Assembly: GCA_013213875.1 (NCBI GenBank) | Contig: JABSSV010000420.1 | Location: 1 to 11,042 of the forward strand | Source of the DNA: Lysobacterales bacterium | GTDB taxonomy: Bacteria > Pseudomonadota > Gammaproteobacteria > Xanthomonadales > SZUA-36 | Reading direction: 5' to 3' | Length of the DNA: 11,042 bases | Part shown: piece by piece, positions 1 to 6,652 of the stretch | Position numbering within the stretch: the first letter of the stretch is position 1 | How the letters are laid out: each line of letters begins with the position of its first letter | Notes under the pieces: model-generated | Told to the model about the DNA's origin: nothing | Database searches by the model: none | What the model saw: the letters and a program-made list of their open reading frames with translations, nothing else | Position numbers and translations under genes: made by a program

Positions 1-571
1 CAGGCGGGCCCGCGTTTCCGGCGCGGGCATTGACGAAGGCGTTGAACATGGCCTGCAGCATGGCCGGTGGTATCTGCAGCGCGCGGGCCGCCCGCTGCAG
101 GACCGCCTGTTCCGGTGGCGAGATATCGCCATCACTGCTGGCGCCATCGAGCAGCACTTCCAGAAACATCTGTCGCAGATCCGGACGCGTTCTGGAAAAG
201 CGGAGAAACTCCTGCAACTCACCTTCCATGTCAAAGGCCGCTTGCTTGCCGTGATTGAAGGCTTCGATGGCGGCCGCACGTTCAGGCTCACTCAGCTGCA
301 GCCGCCGCATCAACTCCTTGGCCGAACGGATTTCCGCTTCGGAGACGCGCCCGTCCGCTTTGTTGATGTGCCCCAGGCAGGCAAACAGGGCGTTGAAAAA
401 TAGCCGGCGCAGGCGCTCCTTGCTGTAGTAACCGGCGATCAGACGATCCACCATATGCCCGATGAGAATGCCAACCACAAGGCTTGCAATACCACCTTTC
501 AGCATGCCCAGGACGCCGCCGATGAGCTTGCCCCACCAGTTGCGCGGAATTGTGAAGGAGTTGTCTGCCAT
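1..571 (-). CDS. djlA: Co-chaperone DjlA, N-terminal part (3' end beyond window)
   Basis: DjlA is an inner-membrane J-domain co-chaperone of DnaK. The 190 visible residues start at the ATG at 571-569 and stay open to the left edge. After a short polar head, residues 12-41 form one glycine-rich membrane segment (WWGKLIGGVLGML... ending LIGHMVDR), which in this family dimerises in the membrane. Residues about 55-180 match the cytoplasmic TerB-like helical domain, with its two acidic stretches (NKADGRVSEAE at 70-80 and DGASSDGDISPPE at 142-154). The C-terminal J domain with its HPD motif should lie to the left of base 1 and cannot be checked. The GKLIG...GHM.D pattern and the TerB domain align closely with what I recall of E. 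coli DjlA. The upstream Shine-Dalgarno is poor. The gene diverges from purC, and the partner is presumably DnaK. Confidence 0.92.
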   Translation of the reverse strand, partial: MADNSFTIPRNWWGKLIGGVLGMLKGGIASLVVGILIGHMVDRLIAGYYSKERLRRLFFNALFACLGHINKADGRVSEAEIRSAKELMRRLQLSEPERAAAIEAFNHGKQAAFDMEGELQEFLRFSRTRPDLRQMFLEVLLDGASSDGDISPPEQAVLQRAARALQIPPAMLQAMFNAFVNARAGNAGPP

Positions 572-684
572 GAGCTGAATCTTGGGGCGATCTGCGCGAA
601 TCCAAAGCGGCCAGAAACCGGCGTCAGCATAACCCAGAACGCAGCATCTTCCACACCGGGACACCAAGGCGGGGTCGCTCGGTT

Positions 685-690
685 TATACT
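685..690 (+). promoter_or_regulatory. Probable -10 element (TATACT) for purC
   Basis: TATACT lies 29 bases upstream of the purC GTG start, within the 148-base divergent djlA/purC gap, and matches the sigma70 -10 consensus at 5 of 6 positions. The expected -35 position (662-667, CACCAA) is a poor match, so only the -10 is convincing. On the opposite strand a weaker TATGCT (626-631) could serve djlA. I see no PurR-like palindrome here, but this was judged by eye only. Confidence 0.4.
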
Positions 691-719
691 GGCCAGCCCG
701 AGTCGTCCGGACAAGCACT

Positions 720-1613
720 GTGAGCCATTCATACGAAACTTCCATGATTCACCAACTACCACTGCTGCATCAGGGCAAGGTGCGCGACGTGTTTGCCGTT
801 GGCGATGAGCATCTGCTGATGATTGCCTCGGACCGGCTGTCAGCTTTTGATGTGGTGCTGCCCGATCCTATACCCGGCAAGGGTGAATTGCTGACCCGTA
901 TTTCCCATTTCTGGTTCGACTTCACGCGGCCGCTGGTACCCAATCATCTGGCCACCGATCTGGATCTGGCAGAGGTGCTGGGAGATGCGGAACTGGCGGC
1001 GCGCATGGCACCGCGTTCCATGCTGGTCCAGCGCCTGAAAGCACTGCCAGTGGAAGCCATCGTACGTGGCTATCTGATCGGGAGCGGATGGAAAGACTAT
1101 CAGGCCACTGGTGCCCTGTGTGGCCTGGCGCTACCGCCCGGCCTGCAGCAGGCAGACCGGTTGCCGGAGGTACTGTTCACACCGTCCACCAAGGCAGCGG
1201 TGGGCGATCACGACGAGAACGTCAGCTTTGAGGCGGTGGAGGCACTTATCGGCGAGTCGCTGGCCGAGCAGGTACGCAGCATCTCTTTACAGATCTACGC
1301 AGCCGCAGCCGAACATGCGGCAGCGCGCGGCATCATCATCGCCGACACGAAATTCGAGTTTGGCCTCGATGCAGATGGGACGCTGTGCATCATGGACGAA
1401 GTGCTGACGCCCGATTCGTCGCGCTTTTGGCCGGCGGACCAGTACGCGCCGGGCAGCAGCCCGCCCAGCTTTGACAAGCAAATCATCCGCGACTACCTGG
1501 AAACGCTGGACTGGGACAAAACGCCACCGGGGCCAACGGTGCCTGCTGCCATGATCGAAGACACGCGGCAAAAATACGCGGATGTGGTGCGGCGTTTGGA
1601 GCAGCAACTGTGA
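720..1613 (+). CDS. purC: Phosphoribosylaminoimidazole-succinocarboxamide synthase (SAICAR synthetase)
   Basis: PurC performs the ATP-dependent ligation of CAIR and L-aspartate to give SAICAR in cytoplasmic de novo purine synthesis. The 297-residue product belongs to the longer PurC type found in yeast and many proteobacteria, not the 237-residue E. coli type. Visible hallmarks are LLHQGKVRDVFAVG (residues 15-28), the nucleotide-binding N-terminal strand pair; SDRLSAFDVVLPDPIPGKG (38-56); VEAIVRGYLIGSGWKDYQ (111-128); and ADTKFEFG with IMDEVLTPDSSRFW near the C-terminus, which forms the active site. The start is taken as GTG at 720, because the extra residues SYETSM align with the LYESSL-like N-terminus of long PurC proteins. 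An internal ATG at 744 would give 289 residues. Neither start has a strong Shine-Dalgarno. The stop overlaps the next start codon, so the two genes are probably co-transcribed and translationally coupled. Confidence 0.97.
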   Translation: MSHSYETSMIHQLPLLHQGKVRDVFAVGDEHLLMIASDRLSAFDVVLPDPIPGKGELLTRISHFWFDFTRPLVPNHLATDLDLAEVLGDAELAARMAPRSMLVQRLKALPVEAIVRGYLIGSGWKDYQATGALCGLALPPGLQQADRLPEVLFTPSTKAAVGDHDENVSFEAVEALIGESLAEQVRSISLQIYAAAAEHAAARGIIIADTKFEFGLDADGTLCIMDEVLTPDSSRFWPADQYAPGSSPPSFDKQIIRDYLETLDWDKTPPGPTVPAAMIEDTRQKYADVVRRLEQQL

Positions 1614-2080
1614 CGCCGCTGCAAAGTCTGCTCGATGAATATGGCGAAAGCCATCGCAACAGCACCAACAAGGCCATCCATTGGTTGTGCGTCCCCGTGA
1701 TTGTCTGGACCGTGGTTGCGCTCCTGTGGAGCCTGCCAGTGCCCTGGCCTGCAATTGATTCCCCCGTGCCCCTGAACTGGGCCACCCTGGCCTTACTGCT
1801 CGCGCAGTTTTACTACTTCCGCCTGTCGCCCTCACTGGGCCTCGGTTTGCTGGGCTACAACCTGCTCATGATCTGGCTGGCGGTTTTGGTGGACACCCAC
1901 GCGAGCTGGCCGCTGTGGGCGGTGGCTCTGGTGCTGTTTGTGCTGGCCTGGATCGGTCAGTTTATCGGTCACATGATCGAGGGTAAGAAGCCGTCCTTTC
2001 TGCGCGACCTGCAGTTTCTGCTCATTGGACCCGCCTGGCTCATGTCATTCCTCTATCAGCGCCTCGGCCTGCGCTACTAA
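1610..2080 (+). CDS. DUF962 / Mpo1-like membrane protein
   Basis: This 156-residue integral membrane protein belongs to the DUF962 (YGL010w/Mpo1) family. Yeast Mpo1 is an Fe(II)-dependent dioxygenase that shortens 2-hydroxy fatty acids by alpha-oxidation; the bacterial role is not established. An N-terminal soluble stretch carries the signature SHRNSTNKAIHWLCVP (residues 14-29), with histidines H15 and H24. Four to five hydrophobic helices follow (about 25-43, 57-72, 78-96, 100-121, 133-148). The WIGQFIGHMIEGKKPSF motif (114-130) supplies H121 and E124. These histidines are the expected metal ligands. The start is GTG at 1610-1612, sharing bases with the purC TGA stop (1611-1613), a GTGA overlap that suggests translational coupling. 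The product is complete and of normal family length. The family assignment is firm; the activity in this organism is inferred. Confidence 0.88.
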   Translation: MTPLQSLLDEYGESHRNSTNKAIHWLCVPVIVWTVVALLWSLPVPWPAIDSPVPLNWATLALLLAQFYYFRLSPSLGLGLLGYNLLMIWLAVLVDTHASWPLWAVALVLFVLAWIGQFIGHMIEGKKPSFLRDLQFLLIGPAWLMSFLYQRLGLRY

Positions 2081-2123
2081 ACCGGCACCCGCGGGCCGAG
2101 CGACGCCGATGACGTCTGACTAT

Positions 2124-2145
2124 GCCCAGCCACTGGCAGCTGGGC
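2124..2145. repeat. Perfect 7-bp inverted repeat at the secreted-protein promoter
   Basis: GCCCAGC (2124-2130) and GCTGGGC (2139-2145) are perfect reverse complements separated by 8 bases. The dyad ends directly against the candidate -10 TATACT at 2146-2151, so it covers the position a -35 would occupy. It could be an operator, or a stem-loop ending the purC/DUF962 transcript 44 bases after its stop. No U-run follows, which argues against a classical terminator. Confidence 0.4.
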
Positions 2146-2151
2146 TATACT
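2146..2151 (+). promoter_or_regulatory. Probable -10 element (TATACT) for the small secreted protein
   Basis: TATACT matches the sigma70 -10 at 5 of 6 positions and lies 32 bases before the ATG at 2184. No good -35 is present (TGCCCA at 2123-2128 with a 17-base spacer), so the promoter may need an activator or be weak. The adjacent dyad makes regulation plausible. Confidence 0.4.
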
Positions 2152-2171
2152 GCCCGCTCGCGAAAATTTAC

Positions 2172-2176
2172 AGGAG
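2172..2176 (+). promoter_or_regulatory. Ribosome binding site that fixes the start of the secreted protein
   Basis: AGGAG sits 7 bases upstream of the ATG at 2184. The reading frame is open further upstream, back into the preceding gene, but only the 2184 start has this site and gives a protein that begins with a signal peptide. Confidence 0.75.
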
Positions 2177-2183
2177 ATGCCGC

Positions 2184-2699
2184 ATGGCAGTTCGAAATCA
2201 TGCCCTGCGCACAGGCACGCTGGCAGCGCTCATGGCCGCAAGCATGGCCACCCAGGCGCAGGAATTCCAAATCAATCCCGGGCTGAACGATGCCTGGTTT
2301 AATCCGGCTACTGATGGCCAGGGTTTCTTCTTTAACGTGTTCCCGGACCAGAATTTTTTCTTCATGTCATGGTTTACCTATGACACGGAACGCCCTCCGG
2401 AGGACATCACTGCCATACTGGGCGAGCCCGGCCATCGCTGGTTGACCGCCTCCGGCAGCTTTGACGCCGGTAACATGGTGGTGCTGGACGTGAACAACAC
2501 CACCGGGGGGCTGTTTGACGACCCGCAGGAAGTCACACAGAACCCAGGCTATGGCACGATCACGGTGACCTTTGAAAACTGCAACAGCGCGACCGTAGAT
2601 TACGATCTGCCCGCCGCTGGCGTCAGCGGAACGATCCCGGTACAGCGCGTGGTGCTGGATAACGTACCCCTGTGTGAAACGCTCGCTGCCACCGAGTAG
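2184..2699 (+). CDS. Small exported protein of unknown function (aromatic-rich secreted domain)
   Basis: The 171-residue product has a Sec-type signal peptide: basic N-region (VRNHALR), hydrophobic core TGTLAALMAASMA, and probable cleavage after TQA at residue 25. The mature part is acidic and rich in Phe, Asn and Asp, with the motif NPGLNDAWFNPATDGQGFFF (31-50) followed by MSWFTYDTERP. A C-terminal segment carries two cysteines, C133 (FENCNSATVDYDLP) and C164 (DNVPLCETL), that could form a disulfide across a GTIPVQR strand. I recall similar WFNPATxGQG...SWFTYDTxRP segments as domains of larger secreted proteins in Xanthomonadales-like and related gammaproteobacteria, but I know no function and assign none. 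It has its own probable promoter and a strong terminator, so it is likely monocistronic. Location is periplasmic or extracellular by inference. Confidence 0.82.
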   Translation: MAVRNHALRTGTLAALMAASMATQAQEFQINPGLNDAWFNPATDGQGFFFNVFPDQNFFFMSWFTYDTERPPEDITAILGEPGHRWLTASGSFDAGNMVVLDVNNTTGGLFDDPQEVTQNPGYGTITVTFENCNSATVDYDLPAAGVSGTIPVQRVVLDNVPLCETLAATE

Positions 2700-2713
2700 C
2701 TCATGATCAGGGC

Positions 2714-2746
2714 AAAAAAAACCCGGGCTCTTGGCCCGGGTTTTTT
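2714..2746. terminator. Bidirectional rho-independent terminator
   Basis: A 7-bp perfect GC stem, CCCGGGC (2722-2728) paired with GCCCGGG (2734-2740), has a 5-base loop TCTTG. It is flanked by eight A on the left and six T on the right, so both strands read as stem plus U-tract. It lies 14 bases after the secreted-protein stop and 16 bases beyond the gcvH stop, and should end both convergent transcripts. Confidence 0.93.
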
Positions 2747-2762
2747 GCGTTAAGGGTGGCTA

Positions 2763-3146
2763 CTAGTCGAGCTGCTGCGCATAGGTCTCCGCATCCAGCA
2801 GATCTTCGTCAGCACCGGCTTCCGCTGGCGCTATGGCGAACAGCCAACCACCGCCGTAGGCGTCGTTGTTAACCAGGGCCGGATCCGCGTCCAGCTCCTC
2901 GTTCACGGCCACCACCTCGCCCGCCAGCGGCGCATAGATATCACTGGCCGCTTTAACGGACTCGACCACGGCACAGGCGTCGCCCTGATCGAACTCATCC
3001 CCAACGGCGGGCAGCTCAACGTAAACCAGGTCCCCCAGCGCAGCCTGCGCATGATCGGTGATGCCGACACGCACCGTGCCATCGTCCTGTTTCCCAACCC
3101 ATTCGTGCGATTCTGTATAGCGAAGATTTTCCGGTACCGTGCTCAT
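2763..3146 (-). CDS. gcvH: Glycine cleavage system H protein
   Basis: GcvH is the lipoyl-carrying shuttle of the glycine cleavage system. It receives the aminomethyl group from the P protein, presents it to the T protein, and is reoxidised by the L protein. The 127-residue length is typical. Residues 7-16 (NLRYTESHEW) and 25-45 (starting VRVGITDHAQAALGD) are the family N-terminus. The lipoylation site is K65 within VVESVKAASDIYAPL, and the C-terminal GGGWLFAI is also conserved. The frame is open upstream into gcvT, but the conserved N-terminus and a GGAA Shine-Dalgarno (3156-3153, 6 bases away) fix the start at the ATG 3146-3144. It follows gcvT by 52 bases on the same strand and probably shares its transcript. 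No gcvP follows: the next gene is convergent, behind the terminator. Lipoylation requires LipA/LipB encoded elsewhere. Confidence 0.97.
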   Translation of the reverse strand: MSTVPENLRYTESHEWVGKQDDGTVRVGITDHAQAALGDLVYVELPAVGDEFDQGDACAVVESVKAASDIYAPLAGEVVAVNEELDADPALVNNDAYGGGWLFAIAPAEAGADEDLLDAETYAQQLD

Positions 3147-3198
3147 CGTCGTTTCCGTCTTATAGGTGATTTGAATTCTAGCGCAAATCGCGCCGTGG

Positions 3199-4293
3199 TC
3201 ATGCTTGAAGAATACCGTCGCAAACGGCGCCCTGGCGAGCGAAGGGTGGTTGCACCGCACGCGCTGCCAACTGCCGGTCACGGATCAGTACCTCACAGCT
3301 CGGACCCATGGCCTGCGGCACCCGGGCCAGGGCAATCGCCCGCTGCAGCGTCGGTGAGTAGGTGCCGCTGGTAATGACTCCCTCGCCCGCCTCGCTCACG
3401 ACTTTCTGTCCATGGCGTAGCACACCCCGGTCCTCCAGTATCAGACCTACCAGCTTGCGGGTCAGGCCGGCCTGCTTTTGCGCCAGCAGCGCATCCCGGC
3501 CAATAAAATCCCGTTCCTGATCCAGCGATACGGTCCAGGCCAAACCTGACTCCAACGGCGTCACCGTCCTATCCATGTCCTGACCGTAGAGGTTCATGCC
3601 CGCTTCCAGTCGCAGCGTATCGCGGGCACCCAAACCGCAGGGCCGAACACCTGCATCCAGTAACTGGGCCCAGGCGCCGTTGGCCTCGGCGGCTGGCATG
3701 GCCAGTTCAAAGCCGTCCTCGCCCGTATAGCCGGTGCGCGCCACAAACCAGTCGCCCAGGGCCAGCGCATTAAAGGGCTTCAGGGCCATGGCGGCGGCGG
3801 CCTGCTCTGCGTCCAACAGGCGCACAGCAGCGGCCCGGGCCTCAGGACCCTGAACGGCAATCATGGCCAGCCCCGCCTGCTCCGTCACTGCCACGTCCAT
3901 GGCCCCTGCATGAGCACGAATCCAGCTCAGATCCTGCTCCCGGGTGGCTGCATTGACCACCAGCCGGAACCAATCCTCAGCCAGATAATAAACAATCAAA
4001 TCGTCAATCACGCCGCCATCTTCCTGCAGCATGCAGCTGTAGAGTGCCTTGCCGGGAACCTGCAATTTGCCCACATCGTTGGCCAGCAAGCGCGCCAGAA
4101 AGGCCCGCGCCTGCCCCCCCTGGATGTCCACAATGGTCATGTGTGACACATCGAACATACCGGCTGCCTGGCGCACCGCGTGATGCTCCTCAAGCTGGGA
4201 GCCGTAGTTGATGGGCATGTCCCAGCCGCCAAAGTCCACCATGCGCGCGCCGGCGGCGACATGTGCGCCGTGTAGGGGAGTATTTTGAGCCAT
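3199..4293 (-). CDS. gcvT: Glycine cleavage system aminomethyltransferase (T protein)
   Basis: GcvT transfers the methylene group from the aminomethyl-lipoyl arm of GcvH to tetrahydrofolate, releasing ammonia and giving 5,10-methylene-THF. The 364 residues match the usual family length. Motifs are PLHGAHVAAGARMVDFGGWD (6-25), AGMFDVSHM (44-52), GGVIDDLIVY (93-102) with the conserved catalytic Asp pair, RTGYTGEDGFEL (186-197), GLGARDTLRLEAGMNLYGQD (220-239), and a C-terminal barrel with SGTYSPTLQRAIALA. The start ATG (4293-4291) has an AGGA Shine-Dalgarno 6 bases upstream. A short tail of about nine residues follows the usual PPFxR ending. A good sigma70-like promoter lies about 40 bases upstream, leaving a leader too short for a glycine riboswitch. 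gcvH follows. Confidence 0.97.
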   Translation of the reverse strand: MAQNTPLHGAHVAAGARMVDFGGWDMPINYGSQLEEHHAVRQAAGMFDVSHMTIVDIQGGQARAFLARLLANDVGKLQVPGKALYSCMLQEDGGVIDDLIVYYLAEDWFRLVVNAATREQDLSWIRAHAGAMDVAVTEQAGLAMIAVQGPEARAAAVRLLDAEQAAAAMALKPFNALALGDWFVARTGYTGEDGFELAMPAAEANGAWAQLLDAGVRPCGLGARDTLRLEAGMNLYGQDMDRTVTPLESGLAWTVSLDQERDFIGRDALLAQKQAGLTRKLVGLILEDRGVLRHGQKVVSEAGEGVITSGTYSPTLQRAIALARVPQAMGPSCEVLIRDRQLAARAVQPPFARQGAVCDGILQA

Positions 4294-4332
4294 CTTGATT
4301 CCTGCCCTGAACCTGGAAGATCACGGACCGAC

Positions 4333-4360
4333 ACTATAGCGCCGCGCCGAGCAAATTCAA
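4333..4360 (-). promoter_or_regulatory. Predicted sigma70 promoter of gcvT-gcvH
   Basis: On the minus strand, TTGAAT (4360-4355) and TATAGT (4338-4333) are separated by 16 bases and match consensus at 4/6 and 5/6. Transcription would begin near 4326, giving a leader of about 33 bases before gcvT. Confidence 0.55.
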
Positions 4361-4430
4361 TGGGCCAGCCTGCTTGCGGCGTGTTTTGACTTGGCGCGTG
4401 GCAACAGCTCAAAGCGCTGTGGCCACTTCG

Positions 4431-4436
4431 TATAAT
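4431..4436 (+). promoter_or_regulatory. Probable -10 element (TATAAT) for the adenosyltransferase gene
   Basis: A perfect TATAAT lies 91 bases before the ATG at 4528. The -35 position is poor (CTCAAA with a 17-base spacer); a TTGACT at 4386-4391 is 39 bases away and too far. The predicted leader of about 85 bases shows no recognisable B12 box of a cobalamin riboswitch. The gcvT and adenosyltransferase promoters diverge within this 234-base gap. Confidence 0.45.
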
Positions 4437-4527
4437 AGCGCCCGAGCGTGCCCCGGATACCCGCCATAGGCCGGTACTCCCCAGCGGTTCACGCCTCTTT
4501 CAACTTCTGACGCTAGAGTGCAAGCTT

Positions 4528-5082
4528 ATGGGCAATCGACTGTCAAAAATTTACACCCGCACGGGTGACAAGGGCACGACCGGATTGGGCGATGGTTCCC
4601 GCGAGGACAAAGACAGTCTGCGCGTGGAGGCTTACGGCACCGTGGACGAGCTGAACTCCACCATCGGACTGGTGCTTGCGGCATCGCTACCGCCAGCGGT
4701 GAAAACGGCGCTGAACCGAATACAACACGAACTGTTTGATCTTGGCGGTGAGCTCTGCATGCCGGGCTACACCATGATCCCGGACAGCTATGTCACGCAG
4801 CTGGAAACCGATCTTGACCAGTTTAACGAGGCCCTGCCACCGCTGAAGGACTTCATCCTGCCTGGGGGTACGGAAGCCGCTGCGCGCTGTCATCTGGCGC
4901 GCACGGTCTGTCGGCGGGCAGAGCGCCATACGGTATCGCTGACGCGCGAGGAAAACGTCAACGAGGCCAGCGTGCGCTACCTAAACCGTCTCTCTGACCT
5001 GCTGTTTGTCATGGCGCGGGTCTTGGCGCGCGATGAGGGCGGCCAAGAAGTGATCTGGGTCCACGGGGACCAGCGCGACTAG
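4528..5082 (+). CDS. pduO: PduO-type cob(I)alamin adenosyltransferase
   Basis: This enzyme transfers the adenosyl group of ATP to cob(I)alamin, making coenzyme B12 (AdoCbl) in the cytoplasm. The 184 residues match the trimeric PduO/MMAB family, not the unrelated CobA/BtuR family. The ATP-binding N-terminus YTRTGDKGTTGLGDGSR (9-25) is intact. So are RVEAYGTVDELNSTIG (32-47), the helix CHLARTVCRRAER (121-133) with its conserved arginines and glutamate, and YLNRLSDLLFVMAR (151-164). The ATG start directly precedes the conserved domain; only a weak AGAG-type Shine-Dalgarno is seen. The gene stands alone, divergent from gcvT and convergent with mmsA. Since MmsA can produce propionyl-CoA, a plausible AdoCbl customer is methylmalonyl-CoA mutase, which is not in this window; that link is inference. 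Confidence 0.93.
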   Translation: MGNRLSKIYTRTGDKGTTGLGDGSREDKDSLRVEAYGTVDELNSTIGLVLAASLPPAVKTALNRIQHELFDLGGELCMPGYTMIPDSYVTQLETDLDQFNEALPPLKDFILPGGTEAAARCHLARTVCRRAERHTVSLTREENVNEASVRYLNRLSDLLFVMARVLARDEGGQEVIWVHGDQRD

Positions 5083-5092
5083 CATCCTCGAC

Positions 5093-5114
5093 GGCCTGCC
5101 CCAGCGGACAGGCC
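5093..5114. terminator. Weak hairpin between convergent pduO and mmsA
   Basis: GGCCTG (5093-5098) and CAGGCC (5109-5114) form a 6-bp perfect stem with a 10-base loop in the 48-base convergent gap. No U-tract adjoins either side; the nearest T run is 5127-5130. It may be an inefficient or Rho-assisted terminator, or chance. Confidence 0.3.
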
Positions 5115-5130
5115 ATTCCGAGCAACTTTT

Positions 5131-6651
5131 CTAGCCCAGCTGCGGGAAGTGGAAGTCTGCGCCTTCCTTGATGCCCGAGTGCCAGCGTTGGGTGACGGTT
5201 TTCAGGCGCGTATAGAAGCGAATGCCTTCCGGACCGTAGATGTGGTGATCGCCGAACAGGGACTGCTTCCACCCGCCGAAACTGTGGAAAGCCATGGGCA
5301 CGGGAATGGGAATGTTGACCCCGACCATGCCCGCCTGAATGTGCTGCACAAAGTCCCGCGCCGCATCACCCTCGCGGGTAAAGATGGCGACGCCATTGCC
5401 AAACACATGGCGGTTAACCAGTTCCACCGCCTCCGCATAGCTAGCGGCACGCACCACACACAGCACGGGGCCGAAGATTTCCTCTTCGTAGATCTTCATA
5501 CCCGGTGCCACCTTGTCGAACAGGCAGCCGCCGAGGAAAAACCCGTCCGGATTATTGGGTTCGCTGAAGGCACGACCGTCCACCACCAGGTCGGCACCGG
5601 CTTCAACGCCGCTGTCCACGTAGGCGGAAACCTTGGCCCGATGCTCAGCGGTAATTAGCGGTCCCATCTCCACGCCTTCGGTCATACCCGGGCCAATTTT
5701 CAGCGCGCGTACGCGGGGCGCCAGCTCAGCCACCAGTTCATCGGCCACCTCGTCACCCACCGCAACCGCCACGGAAATGGCCATGCAGCGCTCACCAGCC
5801 GCACCGAACGCGGAGCCGATCAGCGCATCTGCCGCAGCGCCAATGGGCGCGTCCGGCATGACGATCATGTGATTCTTGGCGCCGCCCAGGGCCTGTACGC
5901 GCTTGCCGTTGGCCGTGCCAACTTCGGCGATTTTCTTCGCAATCGGCGTGGAGCCGACAAAACTGATGGCCGCGATATCCGGGTGCGCCAGAATCGCATC
6001 CACTGCTTCCCGATCGCCGTGCACCACATTGAAGACACCGGCCGGCACGCCGGCCTGTGCAATCAAGTCAGCCAGCAGCATGGAGGCGCTGGGGTTGCGC
6101 TCGGAGGGCTTCAACACAAAGGTGTTCCCGCAGATCAGTGCCATGGGAATCATCCACAGGGGCACCATGGTGGGGAAGTTGAAGGGCGAGATACCAGCCA
6201 CCACACCCAGGGGTTGACGCAGGGAGTAGCTATCGACGCCGGTACCGACCGTATCGGAGTACTCGCCTTTCAGTAGCTGCGGCGCGCCGCAGGCAAACTC
6301 CACCACTTCCAGACCGCGTTGAACTTCGCCGCGCGCGTCGTCAAACACCTTGCCGTGCTCATTGGTCAGAATGGCGGCCAGTTCGTCCTGGTGCTCTTCC
6401 AACAGCGCTTTGAGACGAAACATGCAGCGCGCCCGGCGCAGCGCCGGCATGGCGGACCAGGCCGGAAAAGCCGCCTTGGCCGCCTGCACCGCCGCATCCA
6501 GCTCATCGGCGCTGGCGTAGGGCACCTGGCGCTGGACCTCACCGGTCGCCGGATTAAAGATGTCGCCAAAGCGACCGTTGGTGCCCGCCACGCGTTCACC
6601 GTTGATGTAATGCGAGAGCGTTTCCAGCTCCGTTTGCGTTTGTGCGTGCAT
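5131..6651 (-). CDS. mmsA: CoA-acylating (methyl)malonate-semialdehyde dehydrogenase
   Basis: MmsA oxidises malonate semialdehyde or methylmalonate semialdehyde with NAD+ and CoA, releasing CO2 and giving acetyl-CoA or propionyl-CoA. The 506-residue protein has the full aldehyde dehydrogenase fold. PFNFP with N158 supplies the oxyanion hole, KPSE (K181) binds NAD, FVGSTPIAKKI is the Rossmann segment, and GAAGERCMA places the nucleophile at C289. The usual general-base glutamate is replaced in LGGAKNH (N260), the mark of the CoA-acylating subfamily. IYEEEIFGPVL and FGNGVAIFT are also typical. The start is set at ATG 6651-6649, because AGGAG (6664-6660) lies 8 bases upstream. A GTG at 6660 overlaps that site and is rejected. 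One base separates this start from the aminotransferase stop (TGA-T-ATG), so it is the third gene of the ald operon. The clean MmsA signature leaves little room for another ALDH assignment. Confidence 0.95.
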   Translation of the reverse strand: MHAQTQTELETLSHYINGERVAGTNGRFGDIFNPATGEVQRQVPYASADELDAAVQAAKAAFPAWSAMPALRRARCMFRLKALLEEHQDELAAILTNEHGKVFDDARGEVQRGLEVVEFACGAPQLLKGEYSDTVGTGVDSYSLRQPLGVVAGISPFNFPTMVPLWMIPMALICGNTFVLKPSERNPSASMLLADLIAQAGVPAGVFNVVHGDREAVDAILAHPDIAAISFVGSTPIAKKIAEVGTANGKRVQALGGAKNHMIVMPDAPIGAAADALIGSAFGAAGERCMAISVAVAVGDEVADELVAELAPRVRALKIGPGMTEGVEMGPLITAEHRAKVSAYVDSGVEAGADLVVDGRAFSEPNNPDGFFLGGCLFDKVAPGMKIYEEEIFGPVLCVVRAASYAEAVELVNRHVFGNGVAIFTREGDAARDFVQHIQAGMVGVNIPIPVPMAFHSFGGWKQSLFGDHHIYGPEGIRFYTRLKTVTQRWHSGIKEGADFHFPQLG

Positions 6652-6652
6652 A

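Noticed and set aside
288..605. Minus-strand open frame of 105 codons overlapping the djlA start region
   Set aside because: It is out of frame with DjlA, which gives a convincing membrane segment and TerB domain; the alternative translation has no family features.
4294..4527. Glycine or cobalamin riboswitch in the gcvT/pduO divergent gap
   Set aside because: I could not find the conserved glycine-aptamer core on the minus strand or a B12 box on the plus strand, and the predicted gcvT leader is only about 33 bases. A covariance search would settle it.
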